From NCBI RefSeq assembly GCF_003287955.1, contig NZ_QMKP01000005.1, forward strand, positions 124,001-188,000: DNA of 64,000 nt, read 5' to 3'. The notes under the pieces are model-generated. The model searched no databases, was not told the DNA's origin, and was given only the letters and a program-made list of their open reading frames with translations. Below, piece after piece: positions 25,707-34,583 of the stretch (within the stretch, counting starts at the first letter, position 1; each line of letters begins with the position of its first letter). This stretch comes from Arthrobacter sp. AQ5-06. Lineage in GTDB: Bacteria > Actinomycetota > Actinomycetes > Actinomycetales > Micrococcaceae. Made by a program: the position numbers and the translations under genes.

Positions 25707-26138
25707 ATGAGACTCGTGTTGTACATCATCTGGGCGCTGTTTGTTGCCGGTGTCATTTTTGCGCTGGTCCGTTCACTGCGGAAAACCAAGCGGCAGGAAA
25801 AACTGATCGCCAGCTGGCCAAAGGTGCGGGCGACCGTCACTGGAAACGTGGCGGGCTGGACACATGGCGGAGGCGGCTCAACGCGGAGCAGGCGCTTCTA
25901 TCCCACCTACCAGTTCGCCGACCCCAACGGGACCCTGTATGCGGGCGAATCCGAGGTCTCGTACGCCAACCAGCAGGCATCAGGATCGCTCCTGGAGGTG
26001 GCCTACAACCCGGCGAATCCCAACCAATCGTTCCAGGTGGCGTCTGAATCAAAAATGGTGATCGGGTGCCTGATGCCGGTCTTCGCCTTTTTCGCCCTGC
26101 TGCTGTTCTGGGTCGCCGGCAACTTCCCGCTGGGCTGA
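25707..26138 (+). CDS. DUF3592-type membrane protein (copy 1)
   Basis: 143 residues with one N-terminal and one C-terminal membrane segment flanking a small beta domain. The domain has the DUF3592 pattern WPKVRATVTGNV, FYPTYQFADPNGTLYAGES and EVAYNPANPNQS. GGGGGAAATTC precedes the ATG. Function unknown. It is followed three bases later by a second member of the family. Confidence 0.8.
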   Translation: MRLVLYIIWALFVAGVIFALVRSLRKTKRQEKLIASWPKVRATVTGNVAGWTHGGGGSTRSRRFYPTYQFADPNGTLYAGESEVSYANQQASGSLLEVAYNPANPNQSFQVASESKMVIGCLMPVFAFFALLLFWVAGNFPLG

Positions 26139-26141
26139 CCC

Positions 26142-26570
26142 GTGGACTCCCTGAAACTGCTGTTCATCGTGCTGCCCGGGCTCTTCCTTGCCGCGGGCCT
26201 GATCCTGATGGGGCTCTCCCTTGCCGCGTCTTTCCGCCGGAAACGTTCCATGGCGGGATGGCAGGAGGCTTCGGCCACCGTCACGGGAAACCTGCATGGT
26301 ACGGACGGACCCACGAGCAACGGCCGGAACCGGTTTGCGCCGTCGTATGAATTCGCGGACGCCGGGGGCAAGCGCTGGCTGGGGCAGTCCGATATCTACA
26401 GCCAGGACCATGCGATCATCGGCACCCGTATCCCCGTGGTCTACAACGCGGCCAATCCCGCCGAATCGACGCTGCCGGTCCTTTTTGTTGCCAAGGGCCG
26501 GCTGGCCACAGGTCTCATTATGGTGATCTTTGGAGCAGCAGCCATAACAATGTTTGCATCACTTTGCTGA
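26142..26570 (+). CDS. DUF3592-type membrane protein (copy 2)
   Basis: 142 residues, a paralogue of the preceding gene: membrane segment, ATVTGNLHGTDG, FAPSYEFADAGGKRWLGQSD, VVYNAANPAES, membrane segment. GTG start three bases after the first copy, so the two form a tandem pair that may assemble together. Identity looks moderate, which suggests an old duplication. Confidence 0.8.
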   Translation: MDSLKLLFIVLPGLFLAAGLILMGLSLAASFRRKRSMAGWQEASATVTGNLHGTDGPTSNGRNRFAPSYEFADAGGKRWLGQSDIYSQDHAIIGTRIPVVYNAANPAESTLPVLFVAKGRLATGLIMVIFGAAAITMFASLC

Positions 26571-26598
26571 TAGCCATGCGGGCGGCCGGCCCGGGTTT

Positions 26599-26604
26599 TA
26601 CGCT
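26599..26604 (+). promoter_or_regulatory. -10 box for a leaderless start (TACGCT)
   Basis: TACGCT lies five bases before the ATG at 26610. Confidence 0.4.
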
Positions 26605-26609
26605 GAAGT

Positions 26610-27101
26610 ATGCGCAAGTCCGGAGTACTTCTGGCACTGATGACGACGACGGTGCTCACCGCTGGCTGCTACTACTACCCCGTCCCGGCGCCGTGCCCCA
26701 TGATTGCCCAGGCAACTGCGGTCTCGGTGACGGTGGCGCGGGACTACGTGGCGCAGGTGGGATCGCTGCGCCTGAAGGCGTGCCAGGACGGTGTCTGCAA
26801 GGAAGCCGCCGTCGAGCTTATTCCCGGAACGGCATCCATTGACAAAGGCTGCGCACCGGACGGTGTCTGCTCTGCCACGGCTTCCCCGGACGGGACCATG
26901 ATCGGGATGCTGATGCTGGAGTCCCTAACGGAGGCCCCGATGGCTCTGACCGCCAGGGGTATTTCTCCGGGCGGATCGGCCCTCCCTGTGCGCACCTTGG
27001 ATTTCCGGCCCCGCGGCGTCTATCCCTTCGGGGAGCAGTGCGGGAGGTTCGTCACTGCTTCGGTGATCCTGGACGCCGAGGGCCTGCGACCGGCTGCGTG
27101 A
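26610..27101 (+). CDS. Small cysteine-rich lipoprotein of unknown function
   Basis: 163 residues. The signal peptide has a lipobox, TVLTAGCYYYP, predicting lipidation at Cys20. The mature part has further cysteines (APCP, KACQDGVCKEA, KGCAPDGVCSA, GEQCGRF) that could form disulfides outside the membrane. No known domain is recognised. A -10 box close to the ATG supports this start. Confidence 0.75.
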   Translation: MRKSGVLLALMTTTVLTAGCYYYPVPAPCPMIAQATAVSVTVARDYVAQVGSLRLKACQDGVCKEAAVELIPGTASIDKGCAPDGVCSATASPDGTMIGMLMLESLTEAPMALTARGISPGGSALPVRTLDFRPRGVYPFGEQCGRFVTASVILDAEGLRPAA

Positions 27102-27225
27102 CTCTTGGGAGACAAGGCCCGCCTGCCCCGCCCTTGACTTCCACTCAGGACACTTCTACGGTCTGTATTACTAGCATCGGCAACGCTGGATGTACAACAG
27201 GTTCGCCGCCCGGGAAGGGGTTACG

Positions 27226-27519
27226 ATGCCACTTTCAGATAGGGAGCGGAAACAGCTCGAGGAGCTGGAATCGGGCCTGGCGGCAGACGACCCGAGGCTC
27301 GCCGAGGAACTCTCGTCCGGCTCTGTGGGCCTCAGGTTTGGGCGCCGCACCTACTTCGGTGCCATCGCATGCCTGATCGGGCTGGTGTTGCTTATTGTCG
27401 GGGTCAGCACGCAGATCATCGTGATCGGCGTCGGCGGCTTCCTCCTGATGGGAGGCGGCACGTACCTGCTCGTGGATAAGCGCTCCTTCAGTCTGGGCCG
27501 CAGCCGCCAGGTCAAATAG
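27226..27519 (+). CDS. DUF3040-type small membrane protein
   Basis: 97 residues starting MPLSDRERKQLEELES, the hallmark of DUF3040, with two membrane segments (about 42-62 and 65-83) and a short basic tail. GGGAAGGGG lies before the ATG at 27226. These are common in actinobacteria and usually lie near cell-division genes. Here the gene stands alone, ending 52 bases before the convergent dhaM. Confidence 0.85.
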   Translation: MPLSDRERKQLEELESGLAADDPRLAEELSSGSVGLRFGRRTYFGAIACLIGLVLLIVGVSTQIIVIGVGGFLLMGGGTYLLVDKRSFSLGRSRQVK

Positions 27520-27571
27520 GCGGCTAATCAGGCCGGCGCCTCTGCCAGCCACGCCCACATCAGTCCACGGC

Positions 27572-28279
27572 CTACGGCTCGCCGAAGCCCGCCTGCACCA
27601 GGCCGCCGACGTAGTTCAGGGCACGCTCGGCGTCGGGCCCCCAAGCCTCGATATGAAGCACGGATCCCTTGCCTGCCGCCAGGATCATCAAGGATGTCAT
27701 TGAGGCGCCATCCACGCCGTTGACCATGACTTCGGCGTTGAGGGACGCCAGACCGCCCGCGATCTTGGCTGCCGGACGGGCGTGCATGCCGGCCTCATTC
27801 ACCAGTTCGAAGTCGCCGGTGAAGTCCGGCCCGGGACCCGTGACGGACCCTTCGGTGACGGTGCTGGCGGCGAGCACCGGCGAAGCAACCGCCACATCCG
27901 GCCCCAACCCGTAGACCGCTTCGGCGGCACGTTTGACTGCCTTCACATCGGCGCCGCCCTGTGCGGCCACGGCGGCAGCCACGAGGCCTTCCACTAGGGG
28001 CGCGTCCGCCAAGAGTACACCGGCTGGCTCCTCAACGAGCTCCAGTGCCGATTCCGCCGTCATCACGGCCGATCCCAGGTCCGTCAGGACCACCACGCCA
28101 TCGCCGCCGGCCGCCTGGTCCAGGGCAGACATGACTTTTTCCAGGCTTGTTCCGATCCTGCCGTCGGCGGTGCCCCCGGCGGCGAGGATTACGACGTCGG
28201 GGGCCATCTGGGCGGCAAGCTCCACGGCGCCGTCGGCAATTTTTTCGCTATGGGACACCACCACCAGGCGTACCGTCAC
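27572..28279 (-). CDS. dhaM: PTS-dependent dihydroxyacetone kinase phosphotransferase subunit DhaM
   Basis: 235 residues in two domains. The N-terminal EIIA-Man-like domain has the phosphorylated His10 (VVSHSEKIADG), and the C-terminal HPr domain has His166 (NEAGMHARPAAKI). It relays phosphate from PEP through the PTS to DhaL-bound ADP. The EI-like domain found in some DhaM proteins is absent, so enzyme I must come from elsewhere. It overlaps dhaL by four bases. Confidence 0.93.
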   Translation of the reverse strand: MTVRLVVVSHSEKIADGAVELAAQMAPDVVILAAGGTADGRIGTSLEKVMSALDQAAGGDGVVVLTDLGSAVMTAESALELVEEPAGVLLADAPLVEGLVAAAVAAQGGADVKAVKRAAEAVYGLGPDVAVASPVLAASTVTEGSVTGPGPDFTGDFELVNEAGMHARPAAKIAGGLASLNAEVMVNGVDGASMTSLMILAAGKGSVLHIEAWGPDAERALNYVGGLVQAGFGEP

Positions 28280-28908
28280 GCTGCGGCCCCAACGGCGGCC
28301 CGGAGAATGAGTGCGCTGGAGGCGGCGCCCGGATCGCGGTGGCCTGCGCTACGCTCCCCCAGATAACTGGCGCGGCCTTTGCGGGCCACCAGCGGGTCGG
28401 TGGCCACGGCGCCGGCCTCAGCCGCCTCTGCGGCAGCGACCAGCACTCCAAGGACGGTGCCCGTACCGTCCGCCACGGCGGCCTGCGCTGCCTCAGCGGC
28501 GGGGGTCCAGGCGTCGACCATGGTCTTGTCGCCGGACTCGGCCTTACCTCGGGCCACGATGCCGTCGCGGGCGGCCACGAGCGCATCGGCTAGGCTCCCC
28601 GGATCAATCTCGGCGGCGTCTCCCAAAGCGGTGGAGGCGCGCAGAAACGCGGTTCCGTACAGGGGTCCTGCGGCGCCGCCTACTTTGGACATCAGAGTCA
28701 TGGCAGTCAGCTTCAGGGCCGCGCCGGGTGTCTCAGGCTGGGCTTCAGCCAGTTTCTCCAGCACAGCCTGGAAGCCGCGGTCCATGTTCTCGCCGTGGTC
28801 CGAGTCCCCGATGGCACGGTCAAGTTCGATGAGCCACACCCTGTGTTCCGCCATGGCCTGGGCGCAGAGCGTCAGCCACCTAACGGCCCAGTTCACGTCC
28901 AGCACCAC
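28276..28908 (-). CDS. dhaL: Dihydroxyacetone kinase ADP-binding subunit DhaL
   Basis: 210 residues. Family features are ELDRAIGDSDHGENMDRGF (Mg/ADP-binding aspartates), LMSKVGGAAGPLYGTAFL and DKTMVDAWTPA. DhaL holds ADP that DhaM rephosphorylates and passes phosphate to dihydroxyacetone on DhaK. The dhaK stop is at 28911, and the GTG at 28908 (or 28905) follows at once. A longer frame from 28956 would overlap dhaK and is unlikely. Confidence 0.92.
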   Translation of the reverse strand: MVLDVNWAVRWLTLCAQAMAEHRVWLIELDRAIGDSDHGENMDRGFQAVLEKLAEAQPETPGAALKLTAMTLMSKVGGAAGPLYGTAFLRASTALGDAAEIDPGSLADALVAARDGIVARGKAESGDKTMVDAWTPAAEAAQAAVADGTGTVLGVLVAAAEAAEAGAVATDPLVARKGRASYLGERSAGHRDPGAASSALILRAAVGAAA

Positions 28909-28910
28909 GG

Positions 28911-29912
<1,002 letters not shown>

Positions 29913-30010
29913 GGCAGAACTCCTGGGGTGTGGGTGCTTCCTGGAGGATGCACGTTGACCCTACTACCGCAACATGAAGTCCGGTAGCCTGCGACGATCC
30001 GGTGGAAGCG

Positions 30011-30042
30011 GTAAGGGACAGCCCCCAATGACCGTCCCTTAC
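30011..30042. promoter_or_regulatory. Hairpin in the dhaK upstream region
   Basis: GTAAGGGAC (30011-30019) pairs perfectly with GTCCCTTAC (30034-30042), with a 14-nt loop. It lies about 100 bases upstream of dhaK and about 115 bases beyond the stop of the upstream GNAT gene. It could be the GNAT-gene terminator or an operator. The rest of the 244-base gap shows no gene. Confidence 0.4.
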
Positions 30043-30156
30043 GGCAGGACCCAAACTGCAACCTTGTCAGTTTATCCATCAATTCGCCATAAAGCTATCT
30101 TTGTCACAGGGTGACTTCCTGCCGCGGTTGCCCGGGCAGGATGATGAGGGGGGTGT

Positions 30157-30672
30157 CTAGAGGGTCTTGATCATGCGGGTATTGCCCAGGGTGTTGGGCT
30201 TGACCCGCGCCAGGTCCAGGAACTCGGCAACGCCTTCGTCATGGGAGCGCAGCAACTCGGAGTAGACCACCGGGTCCACTGCCGTCTGGTCGGCCATGAC
30301 CTCGAAGCCATGACGCTTGAAAAAATCCACCTCGAACGTGAGACAAAAGACCCGCGCCACGCCCAGTTCACGGGCCCCTGCCAGCAGGCTTTCCACCAGC
30401 ACGTGCCCTACCCCCTTGCCGCGCCACGCATCCGATGCGGCCAGCGTGCGGACTTCAGCGAGATCCTCCCACATAACGTGCAGGGCGCCGCAGCCGATGA
30501 CTTCGCCGTCGTCGGCTTCTGCGATCCGGAACTCCTGGAGGCTCTCGTAATAGGCAACCGTCTCTTTCGCCATCAGGATCCGCTGCTCAGCCAACGGGGC
30601 CACAAGGCCCTTGATGGCGGCCACGTCACTGGTACGTGCAGAACGGATACGGAAAGAGTCAGAGTCGGTCAC
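30157..30672 (-). CDS. GNAT-family N-acetyltransferase (ArgA/NAGS-like)
   Basis: 171 residues with the GNAT core: beta strands ending IGCGALHVMWEDLAEVRTLA, then the acetyl-CoA loop DAWRGKGVGHVLVE and a C-terminal FCLTFEVDFFKRHGFEV. The pattern, including the initial IRSARTSDVAAIKGLVAPLAE, resembles amino-acid N-acetyltransferases that make N-acetylglutamate for arginine synthesis; that substrate is inferred. GTG start at 30672, with TAGGAT six bases before it (leaderless). Confidence 0.82.
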   Translation of the reverse strand: MTDSDSFRIRSARTSDVAAIKGLVAPLAEQRILMAKETVAYYESLQEFRIAEADDGEVIGCGALHVMWEDLAEVRTLAASDAWRGKGVGHVLVESLLAGARELGVARVFCLTFEVDFFKRHGFEVMADQTAVDPVVYSELLRSHDEGVAEFLDLARVKPNTLGNTRMIKTL

Positions 30673-30678
30673 ACCACA

Positions 30679-30684
30679 ATCCTA
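30679..30684 (-). promoter_or_regulatory. -10 box for a leaderless start (TAGGAT)
   Basis: TAGGAT on the minus strand, six bases before the GTG at 30672. It lies just beyond the clpC terminator. Confidence 0.5.
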
Positions 30685-30712
30685 CGAGGCAAGGACGTCC
30701 GCGAAGGACAAA

Positions 30713-30757
30713 GCAAAAGCCCCGCCTGCTCCTGAAAGGAGCCGCCGGGGCTTTTGC
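30713..30757 (-). terminator. Terminator downstream of clpC
   Basis: A perfect 12-bp stem (GCAAAAGCCCCG at 30713-30724 with its complement at 30746-30757) encloses a second small stem, 14 bases after the clpC stop. The A/T part of the stem supplies the T-rich end. Confidence 0.8.
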
Positions 30758-30770
30758 TAACGCAACGAAC

Positions 30771-33263
30771 CTAGACGCTCGGGGCGATCTCCGGGATGCG
30801 CGGCTTGGCGTTGCCGGCGAACGTGAACTTGGCGTCGTCGCCTTCGCCATCCACGTCCACTACAACGATGTCGCCGCCGTGGAGCTCGCCGAACAGGATC
30901 TTCTCGGAGAGCTGGTCCTCGATCTCGCGCTGGATGGTGCGGCGCAGCGGCCGGGCACCCATGGCGGGATCATAGCCGCGGGTTGCCAGAAGCACCTTGG
31001 CCTTGGGCGTGAGCTCGATGCCCATGTCCTTGTCCTTGAGGCGCTTCTCCAAGCGGCCAACGAACATGTCCACGATCTCGATGATCTCATCCTGGGTGAG
31101 TTGCGGGAACACCACAACGTCATCCACACGGTTCAGGAACTCCGGACGGAAGTGCTGCTTGAGTTCCTCCGTCACACGGGCACGCATCCGGTTGTAGCCC
31201 GTCTGTGTGTCTGTGCCGGACTGGAAGCCGGTGGCAACGCTCTTGGAGATGTCCCGGGTACCCAGGTTGGTGGTCATGATGATCACGGTGTTCTTGAAGT
31301 CCACCACGCGGCCCTGGGAGTCGGTCAGGCGGCCGTCTTCCAGAATCTGCAGGAGTGAATTGAAGAGGTCAGCGTGCGCCTTCTCGACTTCGTCGAACAG
31401 GACCACGGAGAACGGACGACGGCGGACCTTCTCGGTGAGCTGGCCACCCTCTTCGTAGCCGACGTAGCCCGGAGGGGCACCGAAGAGCCGTGAAACCGTG
31501 TGCTTTTCGGAGTACTCGGACATGTCCAGCGTGATGAGGGCGTCCTCGTCACCGAAGAGAAATTCCGCCAGGGCCTTGGCGAGCTCGGTCTTGCCGACGC
31601 CTGTGGGACCAGCGAAGATGAACGAGCCGCCCGGACGCTTGGGGTCCTTCAGGCCTGCACGGGTACGGCGGATCGCCTGGGACAAGGACCTGATGGCCTC
31701 GTTCTGGCCCACCACACGCTTGTGCAGTTCGTCTTCCATCTTCAGCAGGCGCGAGGACTCTTCCTCTGTCAGCTTGAAGACCGGGATGCCGGTGGAGTTG
31801 GCCAATACCTCAGCGATGAGATCCTCATCCACCTCGGAGATGTCATCCATGCCGCCGGACTTCCAGTGGCGTTCCTTCTCCGAGCGCTCGGTGATGAGCT
31901 TCTGCTCCTTGTCGCGGAGCGAAGCGGCGCCTTCGAAGTCCTGCGCGTCGATCGCGGATTCCTTCTCCATCTTCAGCTTGGCGATCCGCTCATCCATGGC
32001 CTTCAGCTCCGGCGGAGCGGTCATCCGGCGGATACGCAACCGGGCGCCGGCCTCGTCGATCAGGTCGATCGCCTTGTCCGGCAGGAAGCGGTCCGAGATG
32101 TAGCGCTCGGAGAGGTTCGCAGCGGAGGCGAGGGCGCCGTCGGTGATGGTGACGCGGTGGTGCGCCTCGTAGCGGTCACGCAGGCCCTTGAGGATCTCAA
32201 TCGCATGCGCAACCGAAGGCTCCTTGACCTGGATCGGCTGGAAGCGGCGCTCCAGCGCGGCATCCTTCTCGATGTGCTTGCGGTACTCATCCAAGGTGGT
32301 GGCACCGATGGTCTGCAGTTCACCGCGCGCCAGCATGGGCTTCAGGATGGACGCAGCATCGATGGCCCCTTCAGCAGCGCCGGCACCCACAAGCGTGTGG
32401 ATCTCGTCGATGAAGAGGATGATGTCGCCGCGGGTGCGGATTTCCTTAAGGACCTTCTTCAGTCGCTCTTCGAAGTCACCGCGGTACCGGGAGCCGGCCA
32501 CCAGTGAACCGAGGTCCAGGGTGTACAGCTGCTTGTCCTTGATGGTTTCCGGGACGTCGCCGCGGACGATCGCCTGGGCGAGGCCTTCGACGACGGCGGT
32601 CTTGCCGACGCCGGGCTCACCGATCAGGACAGGATTGTTCTTGGTGCGGCGCGAAAGGACCTGCATAACGCGTTCCATTTCGGATTCGCGTCCGATCACC
32701 GGGTCCAGCTTGTTCTCGCGCGCAGCCTGCGTCAGGTTACGACCGAACTGGTCCAGAACCACGGAGCCCGCGGGAGTGCCTTCGGGCTGGCCGGGGCCGA
32801 CGCCTGCGCCGGTGGTTTCCTTGCCCTGGTAGCCGGAGAGCAGCTGGATGACCTGCTGGCGGACCCGGTTGAGGTCTGCCCCGAGCTTGACGAGCACCTG
32901 GGCGGCAACACCTTCACCCTCGCGGATGAGGCCCAGCAGGATGTGCTCCGTGCCGATGTAGTTGTGGCCCAGCTGCAGGGCTTCGCGCAGCGAGAGTTCC
33001 AGCACTTTCTTGGCGCGTGGGGTGAAAGGGATGTGACCGGACGGGGCCTGCTGGCCCTGGCCGATGATCTCCTGTACCTGCTCGCGCACGCCGTCGAGCG
33101 AAATGCTCAAGGACTCAAGAGCTTTGGCGGCAACGCCCTCACCTTCATGGATCAGACCCAAGAGGATGTGTTCGGTACCAATGTAATTGTGGTTCAGCAT
33201 GCGTGCCTCTTCTTGGGCAAGCACAACTACGCGACGGGCACGGTCCGTAAATCGCTCAAACAT
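30771..33263 (-). CDS. clpC: ATP-dependent Clp protease ATP-binding subunit ClpC
   Basis: 830 residues. Two N-terminal Clp-N repeats ([17 protein letters not shown] and [16 protein letters not shown]), AAA domain 1 with [13 protein letters not shown], a central UVR-type segment (about 430-470), and AAA domain 2 with [14 protein letters not shown] and [13 protein letters not shown]. It unfolds substrates for ClpP. The gene is followed by its own terminator. In actinobacteria clpC is often controlled by ClgR, but I see no clear ClgR site in the 150-base upstream gap. Confidence 0.97.
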   Translation of the reverse strand: MFERFTDRARRVVVLAQEEARMLNHNYIGTEHILLGLIHEGEGVAAKALESLSISLDGVREQVQEIIGQGQQAPSGHIPFTPRAKKVLELSLREALQLGHNYIGTEHILLGLIREGEGVAAQVLVKLGADLNRVRQQVIQLLSGYQGKETTGAGVGPGQPEGTPAGSVVLDQFGRNLTQAARENKLDPVIGRESEMERVMQVLSRRTKNNPVLIGEPGVGKTAVVEGLAQAIVRGDVPETIKDKQLYTLDLGSLVAGSRYRGDFEERLKKVLKEIRTRGDIILFIDEIHTLVGAGAAEGAIDAASILKPMLARGELQTIGATTLDEYRKHIEKDAALERRFQPIQVKEPSVAHAIEILKGLRDRYEAHHRVTITDGALASAANLSERYISDRFLPDKAIDLIDEAGARLRIRRMTAPPELKAMDERIAKLKMEKESAIDAQDFEGAASLRDKEQKLITERSEKERHWKSGGMDDISEVDEDLIAEVLANSTGIPVFKLTEEESSRLLKMEDELHKRVVGQNEAIRSLSQAIRRTRAGLKDPKRPGGSFIFAGPTGVGKTELAKALAEFLFGDEDALITLDMSEYSEKHTVSRLFGAPPGYVGYEEGGQLTEKVRRRPFSVVLFDEVEKAHADLFNSLLQILEDGRLTDSQGRVVDFKNTVIIMTTNLGTRDISKSVATGFQSGTDTQTGYNRMRARVTEELKQHFRPEFLNRVDDVVVFPQLTQDEIIEIVDMFVGRLEKRLKDKDMGIELTPKAKVLLATRGYDPAMGARPLRRTIQREIEDQLSEKILFGELHGGDIVVVDVDGEGDDAKFTFAGNAKPRIPEIAPSV

Positions 33264-33416
33264 TTCGCCACACTCCTAGCTACGACGTACTTTGATGCTA
33301 CGTGGCAGACCCACTCTTGGGGAGCGTGTTCGCCACAGGGGAAACATGACGTGTTCAACCTCCCGTCACCCTGCCCCGTTTGGATCAATGCAACGACCTC
33401 AAGCAAGGAGAACGCC

Positions 33417-33640
33417 ATGGAAGTCATCACCCTGCTCATGACCGCCGCGACCATAGCCCTCGCCGGGATCGGGGGGCTCCACTACTCCTTCGCCTGCTCG
33501 GTGATGCCGGGGCTGCGCGCCACCGATGAAGCGGCATTTGTCAGCGCCTTGTCCCGGACAAGGCCGCAATCCAGAATCCGGTGTTCGCGCTGAGCTTCGT
33601 CGGCGCCTTCCTCGCCTCGGCGGGCTCGGCAGCCCGTTAA
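33417..33640 (+). pseudogene. DUF1772 membrane protein, shortened and frameshifted
   Basis: AAGGAG and the ATG at 33417 start MEVITLLMTAATIALAGIGG and LHYSFACSVMPGLRATDE, as in DUF1772 (anthrone-oxygenase-like) proteins. The frame then breaks near 33555. A later family segment, AIQNPVFALSFVGAFLASAG, occurs in another frame and ends at a stop at 33638-33640. Middle and C-terminal parts are missing. Confidence 0.65.
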
Positions 33641-33862
33641 TCGCCGAGACCCGCTAATTACAGACATTCCAGGCCCCCCGCCACGCAAAGATTCGAGTGG
33701 GCGAATTCGAGCGGGCGTCCCAGACCGAAGGCTCAAACCGAATCGCCGGCCCATCCCAGGGAAATTGCGCGACGATTAGCCCAACGGTACGCCCGGAAGC
33801 CGTTAGCCAGCACGGGTTTTGCGCATACTCAAGTCCGTCTTTAAGCATTCACAATTGGCATC

Positions 33863-33898
33863 AAAAAACCCTGCCCCCACCCGAAGGTGAAGACAGGG
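33863..33898 (-). terminator. Intrinsic terminator of lsr2
   Basis: On the minus strand CCCTGTCTTCACC, a TTCG loop and GGTGGGGGCAGGG form a stem followed by six Ts (33868-33863), 29 bases after the lsr2 stop. This is the best classical terminator in the window. Confidence 0.88.
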
Positions 33899-33926
33899 CC
33901 TAATGCGCAGCCGGAGAGGCGGCAGG

Positions 33927-34256
33927 TCAGGAATTCGCCTTTTGGTAGGCTTCCTGGATTTCAGCCTGAATTCGGCCGCGGCTGTTAACCGTGTAGCCGT
34001 TATCCCGCGCCCATTGACGGATCTGCGCGGAGTCGTTGGCGCGGGCGCCTGCAACCGCTTTGGTGCGGGTGGCCCTGCCGGCCGAGGTCTTGCGCCCGGC
34101 GGCAACAAAGCGCTCCAGGGCAGAACGGAACTCGGCCGCGTTGGCCGAGGACAGATCGATTTCGTAGCTGACCCCATCGAGGCCAAAACGGACGTTCTCG
34201 TCCGCAGATCCCCCATCCAGATCATCGACAAGGATGATGTTTACTTTCTGTGCCAT
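33927..34256 (-). CDS. lsr2: Lsr2 nucleoid-associated protein
   Basis: 109 residues. The N-terminal dimerisation domain is MAQKVNIILVDDLDGGSADE and onward. The C-terminal DNA-binding domain is SAQIRQWARDNGYTVNSRGR with the RGR AT-hook-like loop. It binds AT-rich, often foreign, DNA and silences it. The upstream region is unusually AT-rich for this window and holds a candidate promoter (34317-34346) and a 22-bp palindrome, which suggests tight, possibly self-acting, control. Lysine tRNA synthetase lies upstream, as in mycobacteria. Confidence 0.96.
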   Translation of the reverse strand: MAQKVNIILVDDLDGGSADENVRFGLDGVSYEIDLSSANAAEFRSALERFVAAGRKTSAGRATRTKAVAGARANDSAQIRQWARDNGYTVNSRGRIQAEIQEAYQKANS

Positions 34257-34316
34257 TAAATATGTCTTCCTCTTGGAAAGGTTCGGTTGTCAGAAAATGA
34301 GGATGTTCCTATTAAA

Positions 34317-34346
34317 AGTATGAACCTCTTTATGGCAACGCGTCAA
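34317..34346 (-). promoter_or_regulatory. Candidate lsr2 promoter
   Basis: On the minus strand TTGACG (34346-34341), an 18-base spacer and CATACT (34322-34317) precede lsr2 by about 60 bases. The -35 lies in a duplicated TTGACGC/TTTGACGC unit. A ribosome site AAGAGGAAG follows before the ATG. Confidence 0.5.
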
Positions 34347-34358
34347 AGCGTCAAAGCG

Positions 34359-34380
34359 TTCCTGTGGATATCCACAGGAA
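34359..34380. promoter_or_regulatory. Perfect 22-bp palindrome upstream of lsr2
   Basis: TTCCTGTGGAT and its exact complement abut with no loop, just upstream of the candidate lsr2 -35 box and 22 bases beyond the stop of the small gene after lysS. An uninterrupted palindrome is more typical of a protein-binding site than of an RNA hairpin, though it could also end the lysS transcript. Confidence 0.5.
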
Positions 34381-34401
34381 CCCGCAGAAAGCTCTTTCGA
34401 G

Positions 34402-34581
34402 CTATTTGTCCGTTTCCGGGTTCTGTTCGTTCAATGGCGCACCGGAACGCGCTTCCGCCTCGGCCTGAGCCCGTGCTTCGGCCTTACGCTCGGACTTATC
34501 GGCATTGAAGATGGATTTCATGGCGAACCAGAAAAGCAGACCCACCACCAGTGAGGGCAGGAGAACGGCTACATATTCCAT
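34402..34581 (-). CDS. Small single-pass membrane protein encoded after lysS
   Basis: 59 residues. MEYVAVLLPSLVVGLLFWFA forms one membrane helix, followed by a charged, Ala/Glu/Lys-rich cytoplasmic tail (KSERKAEARAQAEAEARS). The ATG begins two bases after the lysS stop, so it is almost certainly co-transcribed with lysS. Many actinobacteria have a similar short gene at this spot. Function unknown. Confidence 0.75.
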   Translation of the reverse strand: MEYVAVLLPSLVVGLLFWFAMKSIFNADKSERKAEARAQAEAEARSGAPLNEQNPETDK

Positions 34582-34583
34582 GG

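Noticed and set aside
33654..33848. Minus-strand 64-residue frame downstream of lsr2
   Set aside because: No ribosome site or recognisable motif, and it lies partly in the lsr2 terminator region.
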